From the NCBI GenBank assembly GCA_004519485.1, contig CP038119.1, forward strand, positions 496,001-560,000: a DNA stretch of 64,000 bases, written 5' to 3'. The stretch is from Nannochloropsis oceanica (Eukaryota > Sar > Eustigmatophyceae > Eustigmatales > Monodopsidaceae). A program made the position numbers and the translations under genes. Shown here in pieces: positions 22,359-33,000 of the stretch. Within the stretch, counting starts at the first letter, position 1, and every line of letters begins with the position of its first letter. The notes under the pieces were generated by a model. The model was not told the DNA's origin, ran no database searches, and saw only the letters and a program-made list of their open reading frames with translations.

Positions 22359-23360
22359 TCACCTCCTCCCCCCCACCCGTCCTATCACCGCCGATACCGT
22401 CGAGAGCAACTTTGGATTCAATGCTAACACCGAGCCCACAGCCAGGGCTGTAAACCCCATGGCCAACATCCCAACGGTCGACGACGATGACCGCTTCCCC
22501 TCAACCCTCGTATTTTTCTCCCTCCGACGAGGAATGAACTCCTCCTCATCCCCCAGTATCTCTTGCAGCTTCTTGGCAGCAGCAGCAGCTGTGGCACCCT
22601 CATCTTGCTTCCCGCACTCCACTTTCCGTTCCACGCGAGCCGTGCTGTTGCTGGTGCTGGTGCTTATTCCACCGGGGCTGCGAGTGAACCCACCAGTTCT
22701 GCAGCCTTTCTCATCCTCTTCCTCACCCCCATCTTCTTCTTCCTCTTCTTCTCCTTCCTCCTCTACCCTCTCCATTCCTTCATCTCCTTCCTGCACTTCC
22801 TCGGTATTACGAGTCGCTCCTTCAAAATCCTCACTGATGCTCTCACACGCCCGCAGTTTCTCGGCTGCACGTACACAATCCGTGCATGCCTTCTGTGGTC
22901 CTCGTAAACCCACCACCAAAACACGCGCCCTGGAGCAGCTAGAACACACCACACGGCCACAGGCACGGCAATGGTGCTTGCGGCGCAAGAGGGGAGAGAA
23001 ATCAGCCGTGCAGACCATGCAGGAGAAGGCCGAATCATCTTGCACCCAATCAACGTCGTAACACGCATTGGGATCCAAGTCTTGCGGGTGGACGTGATGG
23101 CGCTTCTTTTGCGGAGAGCCACGTCGTGCCAGATCGCCTGCACCGGAAAACCCCGAGTAGTTGGAGGTACTGAAGCTGTAAAAGGTGGCGGCTGAGTAGG
23201 CACTGCCAGCGTTAGAGACGCGGCTGGCCAGGGAGTGCATGGAGTGCGTGTCGTCCTCCTCGACCCCGTCGCGGTGGCTGGGGCCATCACTACTGCTGTC
23301 AAGCTGCTGGAGATGTCGCCAGCTCAGGGGTACCTCACCGCCATTGGCATTGATCTCCAT
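22359..23360 (-). CDS. FYVE-type zinc finger protein with C-terminal hydrophobic segment
   Basis: FYVE domains bind phosphatidylinositol 3-phosphate on endosomes. The single exon gives 333 residues, start MEINANGGEVPLSW. The finger covers about residues 105-165: W-V-Q-D at its start, CMVC, RRKHHCRACGRVVC, CSSC and CTDC, so all eight zinc ligands and the lipid-binding RRKHHCR patch are present. A disordered Glu-rich region follows. Near the C-terminus, VGMLAMGFTALAVGSVLAL is a likely membrane anchor, ending in GRVGGRR. An anchor plus FYVE suggests tethering between membranes, but this is inference. Confidence 0.9.
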   Translation of the reverse strand: MEINANGGEVPLSWRHLQQLDSSSDGPSHRDGVEEDDTHSMHSLASRVSNAGSAYSAATFYSFSTSNYSGFSGAGDLARRGSPQKKRHHVHPQDLDPNACYDVDWVQDDSAFSCMVCTADFSPLLRRKHHCRACGRVVCSSCSRARVLVVGLRGPQKACTDCVRAAEKLRACESISEDFEGATRNTEEVQEGDEGMERVEEEGEEEEEEDGGEEEDEKGCRTGGFTRSPGGISTSTSNSTARVERKVECGKQDEGATAAAAAKKLQEILGDEEEFIPRRREKNTRVEGKRSSSSTVGMLAMGFTALAVGSVLALNPKLLSTVSAVIGRVGGRR

Positions 23361-24127
23361 TTACGTTGAATAGGGCTTCTGCTCCTTGCGGATCCGCTGG
23401 CTGAGTGCCTGGAGTTTTAGCGAGGAGAGTTTTGGGTGGGGTTATGGTCAAGAAAATCGGCAGGGTATTAGCTGAAATAAGCCATAGAGATACAAGGATA
23501 ATGGTGCAGTGGTGTTACTACACTTGTGTGTTGTTTGCGATGAGGAGCGTCACAGAGAGAACAATTGTGTGAGAGCGGAACGACGGCGCTTTCATTTTGC
23601 TATACTGCAGCGGGCGGCTCTATCACATCATGGACACTCCTCTCTTTCGCTTCCCTTGCTTATTGATATCATTGTCCTCGTCCTCCAACGCCCACAGTGA
23701 GCAGACACGCACCAGAGGGACGGTGGACGCGAGGGGAAAGGAAAGATCTTGAATGACCGTTGAGAAGAGTGAGTGTGCGTGGTACAAAAAACATCAGCCC
23801 CCTTGATGCTCGGTGCTTGATAAACCGACCATCCGCGTGATGTGAGCCCTCTCCTTCGAGGCTTCTTCACCACTTCATCTTCCTTTCCCTTGCCTTACCC
23901 GCCGGTGCTTTGTTTGTTGGTAACTGACACATGGAGCTGCTTCTGACTATAAATTGTGTGGAGACTTTGGGACAGCCGTCTGTTGTTTGTTGAGGTTGTT
24001 GCTTGCCCTGTGTTCTTCAACGCTGCCTCGCTGTCTTCGAAGTCCTATTTCTCGTCTGGTTTGTCTAAGACATAAAGAACCCGGTCATCATGCCCACCCC
24101 ACGCTTTCTTTCACAGAACGCAACATT
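23361..24127. promoter_or_regulatory. Divergent intergenic region between the FYVE and HPF genes
   Basis: The 767 bp carry the upstream regions of two outward-reading genes. A TATAAAT-like sequence on the complement or plus strand near 23949 (ACTATAAATTG) lies about 180 bp before the HPF start and is a candidate TATA box. Confidence 0.4.
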
Positions 24128-25623
24128 ATGCAGATCACCAAGGCCTTCCTGCTGGCGGCGGCCGCAGCGACCACATTTCTACTTTACGCCGAGGCCTTCA
24201 TGCCTTTGCCCTCCGCGACCAAGTGCGCCAACAAGCTGAGCCTGCCCGTCCCCTTGCGTGCCTTGACGGCGACATCCTTGCAGCCACGGATCGGGGCCAT
24301 CACTCCTCTGTGGGCTACCGGCGAGGGCAGCGGGGAAAGTAAGTATTCTTTTCGGGGGTTTGTGATTGTTCTGTCCCATTTATAGACTGATTTTTCTTTT
24401 CTCCTTGACCGCAGCTTTTCTTGATATGACAAAGACTTAGCTCAGTTTGCAGTATCTGTCTCTGTTGCGTTCATGGATTGTTTGTTGCGTCTCCGTCTTC
24501 CCTCGTTTTCATTTGTCATTTTCGTCGTCCAATTGACCTTTTATCTGTACTTCAATCCGCCGTGTTGGCTTTCGTTCACACATGACAAAGACCCATGCGG
24601 CATCGTCCGCTTCTCTCATTTTTGCCATTCTCATGCTAAGCTATACTCTCTCTATATCCGCAGCCGCCTTCAAAATCCAAGTGACGGGGAACAACATCGA
24701 AGTCACCCCAGCGATGCGCGAATACGTGGAAAAGAAAATCGGCAAGGTCTTGTCGAAGCTTCCCCTCCACGACGCTGTCAATAAAGTGGACGCCCACCTC
24801 TCCGTTGTACTCCTCGCACATGCTGCCAAGCACTCTCACACGGCCGAAGTGACTCTGTTCATGAAGGGTGGCCAGGTCCTCCGCGCGTCGGAAGAGACCG
24901 ATTACATGTACGCGTCAATCGATCTGGTCTCCCACCGCATCACCAGACTGCTCCGTAAATTTAAGGATCGGAAACTTGGCAAGCGTAAGGAGGTCAACTT
25001 CGAGGAGGACGGGGAAGCTGAGATGGAGGCCTTGAGCGAGGCAATGGCGGGGGCAGCAGGAGAGGGGGGATTCCAGGACCCGGCAAAGGGTGTGGACATG
25101 AAGGTTGTGAAGAAGAAGCAGTTCGACATGCCGGCTATGTCGGTGAGTGCAGGAGGGGGGGGGAATAAGGGGGAGGGAGGGAAAGAGAAGCGGAGGCCCA
25201 TTGAGTTCTTGGCGCGCCCGCTATTTTTCTTGTCAATTTTGCTCGCGCCGACATGGGGAGTCTTTTTGGAGCCGCCCTCGCGGCAATCCAGTGTGCAAGC
25301 GTGAAACCCAGGGTGTAAGCATAGAAAGGAACTGTTTATGTCTCTGTGCGAGGTCTTATCTCTTGAATAATTGAGAGATTACTCTTGCTGACGGATGGTG
25401 TGACAATTTTTCCGTCTCAAAGCGTGACGGGGTAACTGACACTCCTTCCCTCCCTCCTTCCCTCCCTCCCTCACTCCCTCTTTTCAAGACTGCGGACGCC
25501 ATCGTATGCTTGGACTATATTGGCCACGACTTCTACGTATACCGCAACGAGGCCTCGGACGAGATCAACGTGGTGTACAAGCGGAAGCAGGGCGGGGTGG
25601 GCGTGATTGAGCCCCTGAAGTAG
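24128..25623 (+). CDS. Plastid long-form ribosome hibernation promoting factor (PSRP1/HPF)
   Basis: The protein binds the small ribosomal subunit and stores inactive ribosomes as dimers. Exons 24128-24338, 24664-25142 and 25489-25623 join to 274 residues. Exon 1 encodes a signal peptide followed by AEA-FMPLPS, the Phe-at-cleavage plastid signature of secondary algae, plus a transit peptide. Exon 2 is the RaiA/HPF domain (FKIQVTGNNIEVTPAMREYV, KVDAHLSVV, ASEETDYMYASIDLV, RLLRKFKDR). Exon 3 is the long-HPF C-terminal dimerisation domain (LDYIGHDFYVYRNEASDEIN, VVYKRK, GVIEPLK). Targeting to the plastid is strongly suggested. Confidence 0.93.
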
Positions 25624-26171
25624 ACCATGGCACGACGGGGAGGAGTCAGAGGGGAGCGAGGGATCGACCGATGAAGAAAGAGAAGGCGCGAGCGCGTTTT
25701 GTTTTTTGCGCATTTTGTTTCTTGTTATCACGCTCTCTCATGCATGCTCGGCACAGCAGCGCTCATAGATATCGCACCCTTGATAGGCATAATAGCATCG
25801 CTAACGGGCAGGAGAGGAGGAGTTATTAAATAAGATATGAATTAGAAGCATTCGAGAAGGACTGGCACAGAAAAGAAACAGGAGGTTGCATGCAGAGCAA
25901 GGCGTGTGGGAGGATAAAAGGAGAGAGCTGCAGCGGTCCTCCTGAGCTTTGTCTAACTCGATTAGGAAGACGCGGTCCAGGAGGGATGTATAGGTCTAAA
26001 AGAATTAAAAAAAAAATCCACTCCATTCATATTCATTCGCAGGCCAGTCGGCTATTAATCAAGACAAACGAGAGAAGTAAGGTGGGAAGTATGATGACGA
26101 TAAACGCGTGCTGCTGCCACGCACTCTCATTTGCTTTCTTTTTTTGTTTACAGATGGTCCCCGCCTCTACT
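25624..26171. other. Convergent intergenic region, no gene seen
   Basis: The interval between the HPF and RIOK2 stops includes presumed 3' UTRs and a short poly-A run near 26010. No coding motif was found. Confidence 0.5.
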
Positions 26172-27760
26172 CTATCTCTCTGTCCCCTCACGAGTCCTCT
26201 CTCCTCTCCCCAACACCTCCTCACCACCAGCTCTTTTTTCCAACCCCTCTTTCTCCTCCTCCTCATAGCCCTCCTCCTCGTCCTCCTCTTTATAATCCTC
26301 CTCATCCCCCTCCTCCTCAAAATCCTCTTCAAAATCCTCCTCCTCCTCCTCTTCCTCCTCCGCAGATTCCCCCGTTTCTGGCCCATTCCTCCTCCTCTCC
26401 GCCTCGAAGACCTCCAAAAACCTTGCCTCCTCCTTAGCTGACGCCTTATATCCACTCGCCTTCACCGCCTCGTCCAAATTCCACATCCCTTCCCCTCCCT
26501 TCCCTCCGCCGCTCCCTCCCTCCTCCCCTTCCTTCGCCGTTGTTACTATTCTCGTCGCGCGTGCCGCCTGAGCCGCCTGGGCCTCCGCCAGAATATCTTC
26601 AAATTTTGGGATCTCGCAGTCTTCGGGAACATAGTGCATCTTCATCGCGAAGAACTTCACCACGCCGCTCACGTCCCGCTCGAACATTTCCTTGGCGTTG
26701 ATGTGGGAGGTCGAGATCATTTGCGGAAAGTCGATGAGGGTCACCCTTCCCCCCTTATCGATCATCAGGTTGAACTCATTGAAATCACAATGCACCAGCC
26801 CCCGCCTGGCCATGCGGACAATTAAATCGATACAGACAGGGAAGACCTTCTCCGGCTCTGCCATGTTGCCTTGCTTCACCTGAAACATAGGAAAGCCCTC
26901 AACGCGCGACATGAGCACAACGTGTCGATTTTGATCGATGGGGATGGGGGTCGGGAAGCCGTTGGTATGCAATGCCTTCATAAATGCAAACTCACGCAAG
27001 GCGGCCAGGCGGGACATGTAAAGCCAGGAGGCCGACTTGCGGTGCTGCAGGTAGTCGCGCTTGTTTTTGACGGCGCGGAAGGAGACCCGGCCCAGGCGGT
27101 GGAATTTGAGGATGACCTCGTCCCCGCTCTCGGTTTGCGCGACATAGATATCGGATTCTTTGCCGACACCGACTTTTTGACCCACCTTATGAGAGCAGAA
27201 CGAGACGGAAAGAGGGGAGTCTGTGAGAAGGTGTTTGTTTGCTTGCTTGCTTGAATAGGTGTGCTCAGTTCTCTCCTATTCCCAGCTCCTCGCCGTCCTA
27301 TCAATCCGCCTTCAATATACTCACCCCTGAAATGTGCCCCCGTGCATAGAAAGTCTTGAGTGCCAGTATATCATACCCGCCGTAGGTTAGTCGATAGCCT
27401 GTGAAGGGAAAAGACAACAAGATGGGTGAGATGATGACGATGCCGAAGCTCCGACGGACGACATTGTATATCCCAGGCCCAAAATAGCAATTGCACACGC
27501 CCAATCACATCCAAATCATAGCCTCCCTCAAATGTCACACGCAAGCACCTACCGTCATAGGTGGTCTTATCGTTGTAAATGAGCTTGAACCGCAGTAAGG
27601 TATTGAGAAACTTCTGCGCACCGCCATGCCGGAGCTTGGCAATGTTGACAATCAGCTCCACGGGCACCACGTCGTGATTCTTCATACCCATTTCCACGGC
27701 CGTCAGGACACGGTAGTCGTCCTTGGAGAGGTACCGCATGCACGTCACGTCCAGCTTCAT
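26172..27760 (-). CDS. RIO2: RIO-type atypical protein kinase RIOK2
   Basis: RIO2 acts in the last cytoplasmic steps of 40S ribosome maturation. Minus-strand exons 27760-27553, 27398-27325 and 27185-26172 join to 431 residues. Exon 1 encodes the winged-helix domain (MKLDVTCMRYLSKDDYRVLT). Exon 2 completes it (YRLTYGGYDILALKTFYARG). Exon 3 starts with the ATP-binding loop GVGKESDIYVA and carries the catalytic HCDFNEFN and metal-binding LIDFPQMIS. The C-terminal 100 residues are Glu-rich, with runs of Glu coded by a CCT-type repeat. The start is the first Met of the conserved winged helix. Confidence 0.95.
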
Positions 27761-28076
27761 GGATTTGTTGGTGGGGAGGTCGAACCGGTAGAAGAGGGTG
27801 GGAGGTCTTTCACGCAATTTCGGCTGGCGGTCGCGGCCCCTGTGGTTATGAAAGAGGTTGCGTTTGTGGTAGTCGCGGTGATGAGCGAATATGTGTACTG
27901 TCGTCGAATTAATCCGCGTTGATTGCAAAGCCAAAGCAAATGGAAGAAATATCGCCTCCGCCACTCACAAGGAAAGTTGCCTTGCCCATTTCCTTCCTCG
28001 TCAGCCAATATTGACCTGCACCATTTTTCCCACACATACCCCCGTAGGCTAAACCGGCAACCGGTCGACTAGGTTG
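27761..28076. promoter_or_regulatory. Short bidirectional promoter region, RIOK2 / YkgJ-like gene
   Basis: Only 316 bp separate two divergent start codons. Both promoters and both 5' UTRs must fit here, so shared elements are likely. No TATA box or other element is identifiable by eye. Confidence 0.5.
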
Positions 28077-29057
28077 ATGATGCAGTGCTTTCTTTTCCTA
28101 TTCCTTGTCCTGCTCCTTTCCGTGGTCGAGTCTTTCCTCCTTCCCTTCCGCCCAGCCTCCCCATCCACCCTACCATCATTGCAGCTACATCAACTAGACG
28201 GAGCAAGGCAGTTGCCGCTTTCCCGACCAATACAACATTTGCATGCCACAGAATCTTTAGAAGGCAATGCAGAAGCTGGAGAATCCGTCGATCCAGCTGC
28301 ATCCTCTGCACCCGCAGTGCCCAAGCCTTTTGTCTCCCGCCGCGTGCGCCGCGGGCCCATTGGGGCAGCCGCCAGCCTCAGCAACAAGAAGAAAAAATCA
28401 GCAGAGGAAATGGATAAGACTTCTTCCCTCTCTCCAGTTGCCACCACCTCGACTGCTTCTACTTCCGCACCCTTCATCCCTTCCTCGACCCCCATGGTGC
28501 TCAAACTGAGTAACAAGTGGGCATGCGTTGCAAACTGCGGGGCTTGTTGCTATCTAGCCCCTTCGGAACGACCCTACCTCATGGACTACTTCGACGATCC
28601 CGATGACCTGGCATTGTACAACAGCATGACAGGTGATGATGGTTGGTGCGTGCATTACGATAAAACGGCCAGGGCCTGCACGGTATTTGAGGACCGGCCC
28701 TGGTTTTGTCGAGTGGAAGGGGAGACGTTCGGAAAGATGTATGGAGTGACACCCCCAGAGATGGACAAGTTCTGCACCTCCTGCTGCCGGGAGCAGATTG
28801 CTGATGTGTATGGGACGGTGAGCACAGAAATGACGACTTTCAATCTGGCTATCAAGCATCTGAAGGGTGCGAACACAGCGCCAGACGATGGGGGCAAGAA
28901 GAAGAAGGGTGGTGGCTTTGGCAAGGCGGCCCAGGTCAAGGCGCTGCACGAGGCGGCGGCGGCGTTCGTGAAGCCTGTCGTGCCGATCGACCCATTCACA
29001 GGAGAAGAGTCGACTAAGGTGGCCGTCAAGGCAGATTGGATAAATACACAAGAATGA
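28077..29057 (+). CDS. Plastid-targeted YkgJ-family cysteine cluster protein
   Basis: YkgJ/UPF0153 proteins carry a CxxxCxxCC cluster thought to bind a metal or iron-sulfur centre; the exact role is unsettled. The intronless frame gives 326 residues. The start is the first of two adjacent ATGs. The N-terminus is a signal peptide followed by VES-FLLPFRP, a plastid-type cleavage site with Phe. After a disordered Ser/Lys segment comes WACVANCGACCYL near residue 145, then YDKTARACTVFEDRPWFCR and CTSCCREQIADVYG. All family cysteines are present. The Lys-rich C-terminus ends WINTQE. Confidence 0.88.
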   Translation: MMQCFLFLFLVLLLSVVESFLLPFRPASPSTLPSLQLHQLDGARQLPLSRPIQHLHATESLEGNAEAGESVDPAASSAPAVPKPFVSRRVRRGPIGAAASLSNKKKKSAEEMDKTSSLSPVATTSTASTSAPFIPSSTPMVLKLSNKWACVANCGACCYLAPSERPYLMDYFDDPDDLALYNSMTGDDGWCVHYDKTARACTVFEDRPWFCRVEGETFGKMYGVTPPEMDKFCTSCCREQIADVYGTVSTEMTTFNLAIKHLKGANTAPDDGGKKKKGGGFGKAAQVKALHEAAAAFVKPVVPIDPFTGEESTKVAVKADWINTQE

Positions 29058-30138
29058 CGCCGAGGGAAAAAGAAAAGATTAGAAAATTGTATGAAACGAA
29101 TCCAAAAAGTGTATGCAAATGAAAATTGAAAGTTGCTCCATTGACGCAAGACAATGAGACTGACAAGTGAAGCAAGCAGAACAAAGCGGGCATCTCTATG
29201 GAATTTAAACCTTATACATGCGCGGAGGTGTCACCATGTACTTTGTTTGGTGTCTGCCTTTCTTTTTGTGTGACATTTGTATGCCTCACCCTTCTCCGCA
29301 TCTATAGACATCCTTCCTCCTTAAGCTTCTTAGCTCGACCGGCAACACCACTTGGACAATGACATTGATACAAGGGCCCGTCATGCTCAGTCTCCTTCCT
29401 CATAACTGACAGGTAATCCTTGGTTTCTTTCTGTCTCTCTCACGCTCTCACCCGGAATTTTGTAACAATATCAATATTTATTTATGTCGGCCAGGCGATA
29501 TCATGTAGTTTTGAACGTCAGTATTCCGAGTTAAGCATTCCGTCCTATAAAGGGTATGCTCCTGCTGCTTTTCATATAATCCACGAATGAGAGCGGAGAA
29601 AAGAACGTATCGGAAGGCTTCCATCCCCATTGTTCATCGTTTGTTGCCACTCTCCCTTCTCTTCCCACTCCATTGTTTTCCGAACGTTGCATCTTTCGCC
29701 TCAAACAAATTTTGATTTTTGTGTGTTTGCATGAAACGCGATACACCCCACGCTCCGAACCATACAACATTGTTACTTGCCCTTTGCTTTCTTCACTGCT
29801 TCACCCCACCCTTCCACACTACCAACACCAAACACATGCACACGCTCACACTCATGAATGCCGCCGGAAATTGTAGATGCCGCCTCTTAAGGCGTGGCAT
29901 TGGGCTCGCTCTTCGCTGCTTCTTTCACTGCCACCACTACCCTCTCCCCCTACCATCCATACCCACTCCCCCCCTTCGACACCCACATCCACACCCACCC
30001 ACATGGGCACAGTTATATATATATATATATTTATTTTTGGGGTGGTAAACTAAATTTCTCAATTTTTCTTTTCAAAGCAGAAGCAACAAAAGTGGAAAAC
30101 GATTTTGAGGACAGGCGACGCAATTGGCCTGAGCTTAA
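29058..30138. other. Intergenic, no gene seen
   Basis: The 3' UTR of the YkgJ-like gene is followed by AT-richer unique DNA with an AT dinucleotide run at about 30015-30030. No conserved motif was found. Confidence 0.5.
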
Positions 30139-30408
30139 GAAAACTACTTCGCGGCTTTCCTTCGATCTAATGTGGAAATATCATATCGCAAAGCTGACTA
30201 CTTTGAAAGGAATAAAGCTGAAAAAGAGGCCCTTGAGATGTTACAAGAATTTATTGCAGACGTGACCCGTGATTCATTGGAGTAGGAGCACTTGACCAAG
30301 CACGAACGCCGTCTGTTGCATGCCATATGCGAACATGGTCCACAGGTCCTACGGTCCTCCCAAATATCGCTTGTTGAGGAAAGTGAGATTACCAGAAAGG
30401 TCGTGTGA
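30139..30408 (+). pseudogene. Possible decayed R3H-domain gene fragment
   Basis: A frame from 30139 to the TGA at 30406-30408 reads well apart from one internal TAG at 30283-30285. Before it the frame gives YFERNKAEKEALEMLQEFIA and after it LTKHERRLLHAICEHG, then SLVEESEITRK. The pattern F-I-x-D...L-T-x-x-E-R-x-x-x-H-x-x-x-E-x-G resembles an R3H nucleic-acid-binding domain as in SPAG7 or IGHMBP2. No neighbouring exons were found. It could be a relic, an unusual gene with an undetected intron, or chance. Confidence 0.3.
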
Positions 30409-30820
30409 GATCATTTCGACTCGAGAGGGGTAAGGAAAAGGCAAAGCGAGTATTCCGAAAGAGGGAACAAGTAGAAAGAAAGCGAGTGTAATAGGGAAAC
30501 CTCCACCCACACTCAATAGAAAACAACTTACTTTTTACTTTACTTCGATTTTTGTCATCAATTCAATAATTGTAACCGCCTCCCACTATTCTCAGCCCGC
30601 AAGCACATTCATTCATTCGTTGTCATCATTATCCATTCGTTTATGCCGTTCGTTTGATGAGTAAAGAAGCATTTGCTCTGTACATGTATGCTTTGCATTT
30701 CTCCTAACCCCAACAAATCTCTTTCGCAATCTCCCTATCCTACCTTCCGTCACCACATTATCAATCGTTGATAGTTGCGCGCCCCTTTGTGCAATCAGCA
30801 TCCTAATTTTACTCCTGTCG
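30409..30820. other. Intergenic, no gene seen
   Basis: AT-richer sequence lies just downstream of the TauE/SafE stop on the minus strand and is presumably partly its 3' UTR. Confidence 0.5.
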
Positions 30821-33000
30821 TCACACGACCACCATCTCAATCGTCGTTTGAGATTTACAACCGCTCTTTCCTTCATTGACATTTTCCTTCCCCTCATGCC
30901 TGTCCACAAGCAGCCCATCAGTCTCCTCTTCTCCATCTTCCTCCTGCTCCCGGGTCGCCACCTGGTTGTATCCAGCGTTTCCCAACCATCGCTGCGGCCG
31001 ATGACTACCCGCCTCTTCTTCCATTCCCACGCCCGCCGGTGCCAGGTTATTACCTCCCTTGGCGAGCAAAAGAGGTTGATGCCACAAGGCTAGGATATAC
31101 AAAATGAGGAGGGAAAAAATGGAGAGGACTCCAGACAAGGCCACACCCCCGGGAGTGCCTGCAAACAACATGACGTTCGCACCCAACAGCATAAGGAGAA
31201 TCAGGAGCCGGCGAAAGAGGGCCACATCGACCATTGGAGAAAGAACCGATCCTGCATACACGCCCACACCGCCGGCTAACATCAGACTCACGAGGCTGGG
31301 ACCGTCATTGAGCAAGGCCATCTGTTTAGTGCAATTGGGAGGTTGGAGAGGGTTGGAAGGGAGGATTAAGGACGAATGAGACACTTCATCTTAGAAGCGC
31401 TGAACAAGGATTCAGTGGTGGGGGTAGCACGGGCTTGGCATTTTAATCTTCCGCCTCCTCCCTCACCCCCTCCCTTCGACGATTCCTTCTCCTTCATCGT
31501 CCCTTCCCCACCAAAGCATTTACCTGTCGTTGCACCGCATACAGATACGCAAATCTGACCACATTGTCGACCAACCAAATGACGGCATTGCTCGCACGCC
31601 ACTCATCCTTTCCCACATCCGTAACAGCCACAAGCACCATCAACGGCGGCCCCCCCGTGCCAAACAAGCCAGCCAGCACGCCCGACGCAAGTCCCAACAC
31701 TCTCCCCATCTGCCGCAGCCCCTCCTTGTCCGACCCCTTCACCACCAGCTGCCCTCTTCTTTCTCCTGATCCTCCTTCCGCTATTAAGCCCTTGGCTCGC
31801 ATAACTTCACCCTGTATTTGGTAGCACCCCACCGACAGGAAAATGATCCCAAGGACTTGCTTGAGCCAAAGAGAGTGGATGTGATATAGTGCGACAAGAC
31901 CTAGGCCAGTACCGACCACGATGGGGGTCACAAGGAGGCGGACGAGCTGTTGGTGGGTGGAAGGGAGGGGAGGAGGGTGAGAGAATGTGATGGAAAATAA
32001 AATGAGATGCAGCCTTGGTTTTAAATGTTGGCCGAAATGTTGGCCGAGCCGCAATTAGGATTCCAAGGCCGAGCATGGTGAAGTTGATGTGCATTTCGTC
32101 GGTACATGCCGTATCTCCATGCTGCGTTGTGACAAAAAAGGCAAAAAGAAGCCATGGCTCAAGATGAACGACCAGTCGATGTAAGAAGCGCCAAACAATC
32201 AGGTGTATATTATAAGCGACACAGCCAATAAGGCAAAATTTCCTTGAGCAGGAATGGCTTAGGATATCCAGCCTCCTCCCGCGTTTTTCCCTATCTCTCG
32301 CCCTCCCTACCTCTGTTCCTCACTCCCTCTATCCAGCTCCTCACCTCCCAATTGACGTCTCTCCATATCAATGCGCTTTGCACGGCCATGGCAGCCAGGC
32401 CCCCGACGGTCAAGTTGAAGACGGCCTCGGAGATGGCGGTCGAGCAGACACCGGGAAAGCTCTGGGTGTTGGGAGGGCGGGTGGGGACAGAAGAGAAAGT
32501 TTGAGATTCAAATGGGGGAAAGCGGTATTGGATGGATTGAACGAGACTGTGAGTTTAAGGACAGGTTTGGTGACTGGGGCACTGACTGGGGAGGTGGGTT
32601 GAGGAGAGAAGACGGCCTGCAGAAAAAAGTATATGGCGGACGAAGATGTCCAGGCCGCCGCGCACAAAAAGGATGCGAGGAAGAAGCGAGCAGTGATGAT
32701 CTGGCAGCAAGAATTTGTGCCTTCACTTGTCTCCCCATGTCTGTCTGGTCTGTGGAGGGATAATGGTCACCGCTCTTTTTGGGGGGGACCCCAGCTAAGT
32801 CATCACCTAGTTTCACTCCCTCCCTCCGCCAGCCACCACATCATCAATCCTCTTCCCTCCCGCCTTACCATACCGCACAGCGTCAAGGCCATGTGCATTA
32901 CAATCGCGTCCCCGAAGCCACAAACCCCCATGGGTACGTTGGCGAACAGGATAATGAAGAAGCGGGCTGCTTCTTGGACGAAGGGAGCGCTGCTACCCAT
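30821..33000 (-). CDS. TauE/SafE-family membrane transporter
   Basis: The family exports or imports sulfite, sulfonates or related anions; the substrate here is unknown. Minus-strand exons 33000-32869, 32461-32345, 31946-31524 and 31321-30821 all join in phase 0, giving about 390 residues. The first exon has FFIILFANVPMGVCGFGDAI, the typical glycine-bearing first segment. Exon 2 has NLTVGGLAAMAVQSALIW. Exon 3 has LVTPIVVGTGLGLVALYHIH, a short cytosolic loop, and the second repeat's GLASGVLAGLFGTGGPPLMV, the family hallmark. Exon 4 adds three membrane helices and a charged 70-residue tail. An extra exon around 32700-32610 (IITARFFLASFLCAA) is possible but lacks a convincing donor. Confidence 0.82.

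Noticed and set aside
32610-32700. Extra exon for the TauE/SafE gene
   Set aside because: The hydrophobic stretch has an acceptor but no convincing GT donor, and the flanking exons join in phase and give a family-like sequence without it.
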